Assembly: GCA_034440175.1 (NCBI GenBank)
Contig: JAWXBO010000150.1
Coordinates: 1 to 13,459 of the forward strand
From: SZUA-430 sp034440175
GTDB taxonomy: Bacteria; Pseudomonadota; Alphaproteobacteria; Micropepsales; Micropepsaceae
Direction of reading: 5' to 3'
DNA: 13,459 nt
The first letter of the stretch is position 1, and each line of letters begins with the position of its first letter. Shown one piece after another: positions 1 to 5,744 of this stretch. Under the pieces are notes generated by a model. The model made no database searches. It was not told the DNA's origin and saw only the letters and a list, made by a program, of their open reading frames with translations. The translations under genes were made by a program, and so were the position numbers.

Positions 1-612
1 AATGCCCGGCAGCTTGGGACGATGAAGCGGCCCCGACGCCAGGCAGACAAATTTCGCCCTGATGGCGTCATTGCGATTGGTGCTGACGATCCAGCGCGCC
101 GACGCCTCATCCCAGAGCATGCCGTTGATTTCGGTCTGAAAGACAGCATCCTTGTAGAGATCGAATTTTTCACCAATGGCGCGGCTGTGTTTCAAAATCT
201 CCGGCGCACGTGAATATTTCTCGACCGGGACGTAGCCCACTTATTCTAGCGGCGGCAGATAAATGTAGGATTCGATATCACAGGCAGCCCCCGGATAACG
301 ATTCCAGTACCAGGTGCCGCCGAAGTCGCCGCCCTTCTCGATGATACGAATCCGCTCAACGCCCGCTTCCCGCAATCGCGCACCGGCAAGCAGGCCGCCA
401 AAGCCGCCACCGACAATGACGACATCGACTTCGTCCGTGAGCGGTGCCCGCGTGCTGGGCGCGACATAGGGGTCAACGAGGTATTGAGCTAAGCCGCCCT
501 TAATTTCCTGGTACTGGGCATTGCCCTCGTCGCGAATACGCCGGTCACGTTCGGCGCGATATTTCTTGCGCAGGGCGTCGGGATCGAAGGCGAGGTCAAG
601 GGAGGAAGTCAT
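1..612 (-). pseudogene. Baeyer-Villiger-type FAD monooxygenase, 5' part, interrupted by an in-frame TAA
   Basis: This is the N-terminal part of a flavin monooxygenase that would insert oxygen next to a ketone using FAD and NADPH. Residues 64-73 carry the Rossmann FAD motif VVIVGGGFGG. Residues 98-112 carry the family block GGTWYWNRYPGAACD, followed by DIESYIYLPPLE. The codon after that Glu is TAA (243-241). The same frame then continues without a shift into VGYVPVEKYSRAPEILKHSR and on to a typical CLASGPLHRPKLPG segment at the window edge. Homologues usually read LLEEMGYVP here, so a single GAA-to-TAA change explains the stop. The start at 612 (MTSSLDLAF) is preferred over an upstream in-frame ATG at 666 because it begins the conserved N-terminal helix; its RBS is weak. 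It is last in a minus-strand cluster, 62 bp after the LLM gene. The FxGxxxHxxxW signature would lie outside the window. Confidence 0.85.
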
Positions 613-674
613 TGGTCCACTCGTGCAATTGCTTTGATGATTTGAGTGTGCCGGGTTTTGCCGCAATGATCAAA

Positions 675-1916
675 TCAGCCCGCCTTCCCCTGATTGACCT
701 GCGCTTGCGCTACGGAAGCGCGGACGATTGGGATGTCGTCATCGGCAAGTGCCGGCATGCGCACTTTGCGCGCCAGCGCGGCCTCGATGTGGGGTGCCAG
801 GCGGCTCGCCTTTGCCGCTTCGCGTTCTTCCACTTGGGCTTTGAATTCGGGCATGACTTCGGCGGCGAACAATTCCAACGAAGCACAGATGTGGTCGTGG
901 CGATTGCGCCCTGCCTGCTGCATGAAGATCACCTGGTCGACGCCCGCCGCCTGAAACGCGCACAGGTGCAATCGCATATCATCGGGCGTGCCGATGCCCG
1001 AACCGCTGGGCGCGCGGTTGGCGGCAGCCGCGAGCTCTTCGGTGCGGTTGCCGCGCAACGCCAGATACTCGCCCCATAAATTCGTCCGGCCAGGAACAGT
1101 GTCGCGTGCCACCAAGGCGTTCAGCGCGTAGCCAAAAAACTCAAAGCCCTCGTGGCCGCGCCGGATCGCCTCGGCCCGGTCGTGGTGCATTGAAAACGAC
1201 GACACCATCGCAATGTTGGCGTTGACCGAATGGCCGATAGGCAGGCAAGCGTCAGAGGCGATGATGCCGTAATAGATCTCGCTCCAGGCGCGGGCCTCTT
1301 CCGGATTGACAAAGGCAAAGGCGAGCGCGCCCACGCCCAGTGACGCTGCCACTTTTATCGTGTCCCGATTGGTGCAGGCCATCCACATCGGCGGATGCGG
1401 CGCCTGCACGGGCTTCGGCAAAACATTGCGGCAGGGCATTTTGAAATACTTGCCTTCAAACCCCGGATAGGGGTCCATAACCATCATGTTGGCGATCTGC
1501 TCGCCCGCCTCGATAGCCATGGCGCGTTTTTCCCGCGCCGGAATGTAAAAGCCACCCAGCTCAAGCCGCGTCGCGCCTTCACCGATGCCGAAATCAACCC
1601 GCCCGTCCGATATGATGTCGAGTGTCGCCAAAGCCTCGGCTGTGCGCGCGGGGTGATTATAGTTGGGGATCACCTGCCGGATGCCGTGGCCCAGGCGAAT
1701 GCGCCTTGTGCGTGCGGCGGCGGCAGCCAGAAAAACCTCCGGCGCCGAGGAATGCGAATACTCGTCGAGAAAGTGATGCTCGACTTCCCAGGCATAGTCG
1801 TACCCCAATCGGTCAGCGAGCTCGACCTGCGCCAGCGCCTCATGAAACAGCCGCCGCTCGTCGCCCTCAAGCCACGGCTTGGGCAATTGCATTTCATAGA
1901 AGACGCCAAATTTCAT
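675..1916 (-). CDS. LLM-class (bacterial luciferase-like) flavin-dependent oxidoreductase
   Basis: A 413-residue luciferase-like monooxygenase, expected to be a cytosolic TIM barrel using reduced FMN (or F420 in some relatives) to oxygenate a small hydrophobic substrate. The family pattern is clear: MKFGVFYEMQLPKPW at the N-terminus, YDYAWEVEHHFLDEYSHSSAPEV at residues 39-61, the strand RRIRLGHGIRQVIPNYNHPA at 71-90, and TLDIISDGRVDFGIGEGATR at 98-117. These correspond to the first barrel strands and flavin-contact loops. The length is slightly above the usual 330-380 residues because of a charged C-terminal tail. The ATG at 1916 has an AAGGG-type RBS about 9 bp upstream. It lies between the VOC gene (79-bp gap) and the interrupted monooxygenase (62-bp gap), which fits one transcript. 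It may be a diketocamphane- or alkanal-type oxygenase, but the substrate cannot be called. Confidence 0.92.
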   Translation of the reverse strand: MKFGVFYEMQLPKPWLEGDERRLFHEALAQVELADRLGYDYAWEVEHHFLDEYSHSSAPEVFLAAAAARTRRIRLGHGIRQVIPNYNHPARTAEALATLDIISDGRVDFGIGEGATRLELGGFYIPAREKRAMAIEAGEQIANMMVMDPYPGFEGKYFKMPCRNVLPKPVQAPHPPMWMACTNRDTIKVAASLGVGALAFAFVNPEEARAWSEIYYGIIASDACLPIGHSVNANIAMVSSFSMHHDRAEAIRRGHEGFEFFGYALNALVARDTVPGRTNLWGEYLALRGNRTEELAAAANRAPSGSGIGTPDDMRLHLCAFQAAGVDQVIFMQQAGRNRHDHICASLELFAAEVMPEFKAQVEEREAAKASRLAPHIEAALARKVRMPALADDDIPIVRASVAQAQVNQGKAG

Positions 1917-1995
1917 GGTGCATGCCCTTCAATGACTAGAGGCGACAGTATGGACATGCCCCCCTCACACCGCGCAACGGTCATCTTCAACGCGT

Positions 1996-2481
1996 CTATC
2001 CCAAAGCCTTGCCGCCCGGTTGCCAAAGCTGGATCGGATTGCCTTCGGGATCGGCAGTTTTGGCAAAGCGGCCATTGGGATAAGTTTCAGGATCAATCTC
2101 CACCGCCGTGCCGCTCGCCCGCAATTGCGCCGCCATTTTATCGAGATCACGAACCCGGAAGTTGATCATCCATTGCAGCCGCATGTCGCCGAAATACGAC
2201 GTGTCTTGTGCAAATGGAGAGAATACGGTGGTCCCCGCCTCCGTTTCCCAGGCTGGCGCATCGTAGCTGTCAGGCACGAGCGCGACACCCAGAGTCTCAT
2301 TGTACCATTTCGCCAGCCCCTTGGGGTCCATTGCCCGGAAAAAGAAGCCGCCAATTCCAAGAACACGTTCCATTGCCTTTTCTCCCTTTGCCGCCAATCC
2401 CATTGCGCTCGCCTGTACTATTGCCACCGCTCCCGCCGCAAGTACAAGCACCCCGCGCCGGGTGAAATCATCATCTTGCAT
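1996..2481 (-). CDS. VOC/glyoxalase-fold protein with Tat-like N-terminus
   Basis: A 161-residue protein with a single vicinal-oxygen-chelate module (about residues 37-155): GIGGFFFRAMDPKGLAKWYNETLGV at the start, WMINFRVRDLDKMAAQL in the middle and ADPEGNPIQLWQP at the end. VOC proteins bind a metal and act as lyases, dioxygenases or isomerases. The usual C-terminal metal ligand is Glu in GNxIELW, but here it is Gln (GNPIQLW), so metal use is doubtful. The first 36 residues look like a twin-arginine signal: TRRGVLVLAAGAVA with an ASA-M cleavage-like site. The ATG at 2481 has a strong TAAGGAG RBS. A second in-frame ATG at 2373 (MERVLGIGGF) has its own GGGAG RBS and would give a 125-residue cytosolic form. 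It is first in the minus-strand cluster. Confidence 0.85.
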   Translation of the reverse strand: MQDDDFTRRGVLVLAAGAVAIVQASAMGLAAKGEKAMERVLGIGGFFFRAMDPKGLAKWYNETLGVALVPDSYDAPAWETEAGTTVFSPFAQDTSYFGDMRLQWMINFRVRDLDKMAAQLRASGTAVEIDPETYPNGRFAKTADPEGNPIQLWQPGGKALG

Positions 2482-2556
2482 TGCAATTCTCCTTATAGCC
2501 GTCCGCTCTCAACCCTTCGCCGGGGGCCGCACACATCAACTTTGACATCTGGGGTG

Positions 2557-2593
2557 TGTGTATGTCATTTTGCATGCAGATATACATATAAGG
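2557..2593. repeat. 37-bp motif, copy A
   Basis: Three blocks, TGTGTAT, GCATGC and CATATAAGG, sit at offsets 0, 15 and 28. The same blocks occur at exactly the same offsets at 9788-9824, giving 26 of 37 identical bases in an ungapped alignment. The element is rich in alternating purine-pyrimidine steps and is centred on the palindrome GCATGC. It lies about 75 bp upstream of the VOC start codon and about 240 bp downstream, on the minus strand, of the LexA-type box. It may be an operator or part of a leader; its function is unknown. Confidence 0.45.
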
Positions 2594-2644
2594 TGATTAT
2601 AAGTTCATCTCTTCGCTCAAACCCTTGAGTTATTGCCGCCCCAA

Positions 2645-2677
2645 TTATCTGCAACTTATCTGCAAGTTATCTGCACG
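2645..2677. repeat. Three tandem 11-bp direct repeats
   Basis: The unit TTATCTGCAAC occurs three times head to tail; the copies differ only in their last two bases (AC, AG, CG). The 11-bp period is about one DNA turn, so the copies face the same side of the helix. That fits a cooperative protein-binding site, but a simple replication-slippage repeat looks the same. It lies about 160 bp upstream of the VOC gene. Confidence 0.6.
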
Positions 2678-2801
2678 GACATTCTGTTGCAGACATCCAT
2701 CAAGACCCTGCCTGCATTTAAAAGCGCCCCCCCCCCTCCCGCTCTATCCCGAGCAGAGCCCGGATATTGGCAGGCCACACGTTCAACTTCCAACCATGGT
2801 A

Positions 2802-2829
2802 GATTGCCAGACCCTTCGTCGCGGCAATC
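2802..2829 (-). other. Inverted repeat just downstream of LexA-type promoter A
   Basis: GATTGCC at 2802-2808 pairs perfectly with GGCAATC at 2823-2829 across a 14-nt loop. On the minus strand it begins 6 bases after the LexA-type box, so a transcript from that promoter would start at or next to the stem. A hairpin of the same stem length but different sequence follows the second LexA-type box (10017-10042). Confidence 0.4.
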
Positions 2830-2835
2830 CATTTG

Positions 2836-2866
2836 GAACATACTATGAACTTTCTGGGGGTGGCAA
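2836..2866 (-). promoter_or_regulatory. LexA-type (SOS) box inside a -35/-10 promoter, copy A
   Basis: On the minus strand the sequence is GTTCATAGTATGTTC (2850-2836), an exact GTTC-N7-GTTC alphaproteobacterial LexA operator form. A -35-like TTGCCA (2866-2861) lies 18 bp from a -10-like TATGTT (2842-2837), so the box covers the spacer and -10. The first annotated gene downstream is the VOC gene, about 350 bases away. A chance match to the 8 fixed bases is expected roughly 0.4 times per window of this size, so the call rests on the promoter geometry as well. Confidence 0.5.
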
Positions 2867-3020
2867 GTAATATCTTTGGTTGATCGCTTCCTCGACCTGT
2901 CACGACCTCGGTTGAGATGACGGGCTGAAGGAAAGAACGCAGAGTTGATACTCGGTAGCGTGCTGCCGCAGGTATTGCGTATCCGCCAATTATGAGTCCG
3001 GCTACGACAAAGTAAGGATT

Positions 3021-3145
3021 TCGCCGCTAAGCGGCGAAGGCCGCAAAGAAAAGAAAAAATCGCTGCGTTCCGAGAGCTAACGCGTCGATGCGAAGCGCCA
3101 GCCACTTTCCTCTTTGCACCCTTCGCGGCTTCGCGGCGCAATTTC
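3021..3145. repeat. MITE-like inverted-repeat element, copy 1 (diverged)
   Basis: The left arm (CGCCGCTAAGCGGCGAAGG, continuing to about 3050) is an imperfect inverted repeat of the right arm (about 3111-3145, containing CTTCGCGGCTTCGCGGCG). Roughly 60 bp of unrelated DNA lies between them. Each arm is built from about three near-copies of CCGCGAAG. The arms and outer AAATT-type ends match the element at 5622-5735, so both belong to one non-autonomous repeat family. It encodes no transposase. This copy lies just upstream of the DUF2188 promoter. Confidence 0.7.
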
Positions 3146-3209
3146 CGTACTACTTGCCGCCCCATACCCAGAAAGTCCGTATTAGCAATCTTTGACAATG
3201 GGTCTAGTT

Positions 3210-3235
3210 GGAACCCCGGCAGGTTGTCGAGCGTT
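3210..3235 (+). promoter_or_regulatory. EcfG-type (general stress sigma factor) promoter
   Basis: GGAAC at 3210-3214 and CGTT at 3232-3235 are separated by exactly 17 bp. This matches the GGAAC-N16/17-CGTT consensus of the alphaproteobacterial EcfG sigma factor, which controls the general stress response. It ends 25 bp before the ATG of the DUF2188 gene, leaving a short leader with its RBS. Expression of that small protein under stress is the direct prediction. Confidence 0.72.
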
Positions 3236-3260
3236 ATAAGACAACTGAAAGGATATTCTT

Positions 3261-3494
3261 ATGACGCACGTGCATTACCATGTCGTCGAGCACGACGGCG
3301 GATGGACTTACAAAGTGGGCGACGTCTTCGCCGAAACCTATCCCACGCGAGCCGATGCCTTGGCCGCCGCCAATCAAGCTGCGAGCGAACAGCGGGTCGA
3401 AACCGAGCCGCACGACATCGAGTTCGATAACAAGGAAGGCCACTGGCACATCGAACACTCCGACGGCACAGCGCCAGAGACGGACGTGCGTTGA
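3261..3494 (+). CDS. DUF2188 domain protein
   Basis: A 77-residue soluble protein resembling the DUF2188 family. It opens with MTHVHYHVVEHDGGWTYKVG, followed by an Ala-rich helix (TRADALAAANQAASEQ, about residues 29-44) and closes with GHWHIEHSDG. The family is small and its biochemical function is not known. The ATG has an AAGGA RBS 8-9 bp upstream and follows an EcfG-type promoter by 25 bp, so a role in the general stress response is a reasonable inference. The gene is complete and faces the CheB-domain gene, with 32 bp between the two stop codons. Confidence 0.88.
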   Translation: MTHVHYHVVEHDGGWTYKVGDVFAETYPTRADALAAANQAASEQRVETEPHDIEFDNKEGHWHIEHSDGTAPETDVR

Positions 3495-3526
3495 AGCTGC
3501 CGTTGCAAAATGGCTCTGCTTGATCG

Positions 3527-4162
3527 TTAGTGAATTTGGGAAGAGGCGCGTGTTGCCTCTGGCTTAACTTCGTCCAGGACATTTGCGCGCGCAAAACGTG
3601 CGATCTCGCGAGCGATTTCTTCGGGCGACAGGATGAAGTCGATATACCCGGTGTCGATGGCGCTGTCCGGCATGTCAGGCTGGGCCGCGGTTTCCGGCCT
3701 TTGCGCGATAGTGATTCCCCCAACTTCCTTGATGTCGCGCAATGCGGCTGCACCATCACCGTCGAAGCCCGAGACAATAACGGCGATAATTTTGCCGTCC
3801 CAATTTTCCGCCAGCGAGCGCATAAAGACAGTAATCACGTCCGGCCAGCCTCTGGGCTTTGAGATCGGCTTGAGACGAAACTCTCCGTCGAGAACGTGCA
3901 AGTCACGCAGAGCGGGGATAATGAAGACGCTGTTGGGCTCGATGTCCAAGCGCTCCGTGATCAGTTTGACCGGCATCGTCGTATATTTCGGCAGGATCTC
4001 GTGAAGAAGGGTGGAAACGGTTCTTAGGTGATTAACAATGACAACGGCGACGCCCATATCAGCAGGAAGGTTCTTGAGCAGCCTGATATACGCGTCCAGG
4101 CCGCCCGCCGAACCGCCCACGCAAACCACTGGAAAGTCTTTGGCGGCAACAGGCGTCGTCAT
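3527..4162 (-). CDS. Stand-alone CheB-type methylesterase domain protein
   Basis: A 211-residue protein consisting almost entirely of a CheB catalytic domain, which hydrolyses glutamyl methyl esters on chemoreceptors. The Ser-His-Asp triad is visible: Ser18 in CVGGSAGG, His45 in VIVNHL, and Asp136 in SGFDGDGAAAL. The later PDMPDSAIDTGYIDFILSPEEI segment is also typical. The N-terminal receiver domain of classical CheB is absent, so activity is not controlled by phosphorylation of the same polypeptide. No chemoreceptor, CheA or CheR gene is nearby. Stand-alone CheB domains are often found in signalling or stress contexts, and the adjacent DUF2188 gene has a stress-type promoter. The ATG at 4162 has a GGGAG RBS. 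The product is probably cytosolic; the partner is unknown. Confidence 0.88.
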   Translation of the reverse strand: MTTPVAAKDFPVVCVGGSAGGLDAYIRLLKNLPADMGVAVVIVNHLRTVSTLLHEILPKYTTMPVKLITERLDIEPNSVFIIPALRDLHVLDGEFRLKPISKPRGWPDVITVFMRSLAENWDGKIIAVIVSGFDGDGAAALRDIKEVGGITIAQRPETAAQPDMPDSAIDTGYIDFILSPEEIAREIARFARANVLDEVKPEATRASSQIH

Positions 4163-4194
4163 GAAGGGTCACTCCCATGCAGGCATGCTCCCGC

Positions 4195-4206
4195 CGTTAT
4201 ATAACG
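4195..4206. promoter_or_regulatory. 12-bp perfect palindrome upstream of the CheB-domain gene
   Basis: CGTTATATAACG is a perfect palindrome 33 bp upstream of the CheB-domain start, in the 214-bp region shared with the divergent acyl-CoA dehydrogenase gene. A short GCGCG-aga-CGCGC inverted repeat follows directly. Its TATATA core could be a -10 region or an operator; nothing in the sequence decides which. The rest of the intergenic region shows no convincing sigma-70 promoter. Confidence 0.35.
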
Positions 4207-4376
4207 CGCGAGACGCGCAGCGGTTGCCAGCAAGAGGCGAATTTTACATCCACGATGGGCGCCGGTATTGACCCGTTCGCCGAACCGCCAGCCGCAAGTG
4301 CAGCTTCAGACGCACTGGCCAGAACGTCCGGGCAAGTCTAAGAAAAGCGCATCACAACTAAACCTGAGGATACATC

Positions 4377-5612
4377 ATGGCAATCGATTTCGAAATTCCT
4401 GCCGAAGCCAAAGCGATCCGCGAGAAAGTCCGGGCTTGGGTGCATGACGAGTGCGTGCCGGCCGAGAAAGCCTTGATGGAAGGCGCGGACTACAAAAAAA
4501 CGCTCGCCGCTTTGCGCAAAAAGGCGCGGGCGCAGGGGCTTTGGTGCCCGTTCATCCCGAAAGCGCATGGCGGCATGGGGCTGGGGCCGCTCGCCAATGC
4601 GCTGGTGCAGATGGAGCTGGGTGAGAGTTACGTCGGCGCCTTGTCGATGAATACGCAAGGGCCAGACGACGCAACGATGCTGACCTTGCTTGAGCATGGC
4701 ACCGACTTCCAGAAAGAGAAATTCCTGAAGCCCCTGCTCAACGGCGAAAAGCGCATCTGCTATTCGATGACCGAGAAGGTCTCCGGCGCCGACGCCACCG
4801 GCATGCAGACGCGCGCCGACAAAGTTGGCAACGACAAATATGTACTCAACGGCGAGAAGTGGTTTTCGTCAGCCGCAAGCGTCGCCGACATTGCGCTCGT
4901 CATGGCCAAGACCGATCCCGATGCGCCGCGCCATCAGCAGTTCTCGACCTTTCTGGTCGAACTCCCCAATCCGGGCTATCGCATTGTGCGCAATATTCCA
5001 ACCATGGCAGCGGAAAGTCCGCTGTCGCACATTCTGGGCGGCGGGCACGCGGAAATCGACATCAAGAACCTCGAAGTGCCGGCGGAGAATTTGCTCGGCG
5101 GCGAAGGCAAGGGTTTCAGCATGGGCCAGCATCGTTTGGCGTACGGCAGGCTGCGCCATGGCATGCACAATGTGGCGATGGCGCAGCGCGCCCTCGACAT
5201 GGCAGTGGCGCACGTCACCACGCGCACGACCTTCGGCAAAAAACTCGACGAGCGCCAGGCGGTGCAGTTCATGCTGGCCGATTGTGCCAGCGAACTTTAC
5301 ATCGCGCGCCTGATGCTGTTGCACATCGCCTACAAAGCCGAGAAAGGCATGGATCTTCGCCAGGAAAACGGCATCGCGAAAGTGTTCCTCGCACACATGG
5401 TGCACAAGGTCGTCGATACCGCCATCCAGCTGCACGGCGCCCTGGGCTACAGCCGCGACACGCCCCTGGCCGCTTGGTACACCCACATCCGCTCGCAACG
5501 CCTCGTCGACGGCCCCGACGAAGTCCACCGCTGGACCACAGGCCGCAACGTCATCAAAGCCTTCAAAGCACACGGCACAACCGCGAGTGCTGCGGGTGGG
5601 GATTTGATTTAG
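4377..5612 (+). CDS. Acyl-CoA dehydrogenase (ACAD10/11-like)
   Basis: A 411-residue FAD enzyme that would introduce the alpha-beta double bond into an acyl-CoA, passing electrons to electron-transfer flavoprotein. The helical N-terminal domain (1-125) is followed by the flavin-contact segment CYSMTEKVSGADATGMQT (128-145), in place of the common AMTEPxAGSD, which suggests the ACAD10/11-like branch. The middle beta domain has VLNGEKWFSSAA (156-167). The C-terminal helical domain has TTRTTFGKKL (281-290), IQLHGALGYSRDTPLA (350-365) and RLVDGPDEVHR (375-385). The length is normal and no domain is missing. The ATG has a GAGGA RBS 7-8 bp upstream. It appears monocistronic, and an inverted-repeat element follows 9 bp after the stop. 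Chain length and substrate cannot be assigned. Confidence 0.93.
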   Translation: MAIDFEIPAEAKAIREKVRAWVHDECVPAEKALMEGADYKKTLAALRKKARAQGLWCPFIPKAHGGMGLGPLANALVQMELGESYVGALSMNTQGPDDATMLTLLEHGTDFQKEKFLKPLLNGEKRICYSMTEKVSGADATGMQTRADKVGNDKYVLNGEKWFSSAASVADIALVMAKTDPDAPRHQQFSTFLVELPNPGYRIVRNIPTMAAESPLSHILGGGHAEIDIKNLEVPAENLLGGEGKGFSMGQHRLAYGRLRHGMHNVAMAQRALDMAVAHVTTRTTFGKKLDERQAVQFMLADCASELYIARLMLLHIAYKAEKGMDLRQENGIAKVFLAHMVHKVVDTAIQLHGALGYSRDTPLAAWYTHIRSQRLVDGPDEVHRWTTGRNVIKAFKAHGTTASAAGGDLI

Positions 5613-5621
5613 CAAGATATC

Positions 5622-5735
5622 TTCACCGCGAAGACGCGAAGGCCGCGAAGGTTTCCTACAATCCCCACCGTCGACATGGCCGCTTGGTATTTTTGCTTCG
5701 TGACTTTTTCGCGGCCTTCGCATCTTCGCGGTGAA
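5622..5735. repeat. MITE-like inverted-repeat element, copy 2 (well preserved)
   Basis: The left arm TTCACCGCGAAGACGCGAAG (running to 5649) and the right arm (5708-5735) are inverted copies with 27 of 28 bases matching, around about 58 bp of non-repeat DNA. Each arm contains three near-copies of CGCGAAG. The element fills the gap between two convergent genes and could act as a bidirectional transcription barrier by folding into a long hairpin. It has no coding capacity, so any movement would need a transposase from elsewhere. The element at 3021-3145 is a more diverged relative. Confidence 0.8.
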
Positions 5736-5744
5736 ATTTCTTTT

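Larger units (their letters stand above)
2482..3209. other. Gene-free stretch rich in regulatory and repeat structure
   Basis: No convincing gene lies in these 728 bases. Open frames here have no family resemblance and run through repeats. In order from the left the stretch holds: the leader and RBS of the VOC gene; a TG/CA-rich 37-bp motif (2557-2593); three 11-bp direct repeats (2645-2677); a run of ten C (2727-2736); a 7-bp-stem inverted repeat (2802-2829); a LexA-type box with -35/-10 elements (2836-2866); and a long inverted-repeat element (3021-3145). The left two thirds is more AT-rich than the flanking genes. Confidence 0.7.

Noticed and set aside
2727..2736. C10 homopolymer as a phase-variation switch
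   Set aside because: No supported gene spans it, so changes in length would not switch a known product.
2656..2832. 58-codon minus-strand ORF beginning MDCRDEGSGN directly after LexA-type box A
   Set aside because: It has no ribosome site, crosses a G10 tract and the 11-bp repeats, and resembles no family I know. It is treated as chance; it would matter if the promoter proves active.
2656..3198. 180-codon minus-strand open frame
   Set aside because: It runs through the inverted-repeat element and the LexA-type promoter, with basic low-complexity translation typical of non-coding DNA.
4859..5734. 291-codon frame within the acyl-CoA dehydrogenase region
   Set aside because: Its translation is Arg/His/Pro-rich and it overlaps a gene with full family motifs; it is an out-of-frame shadow in GC-rich DNA.
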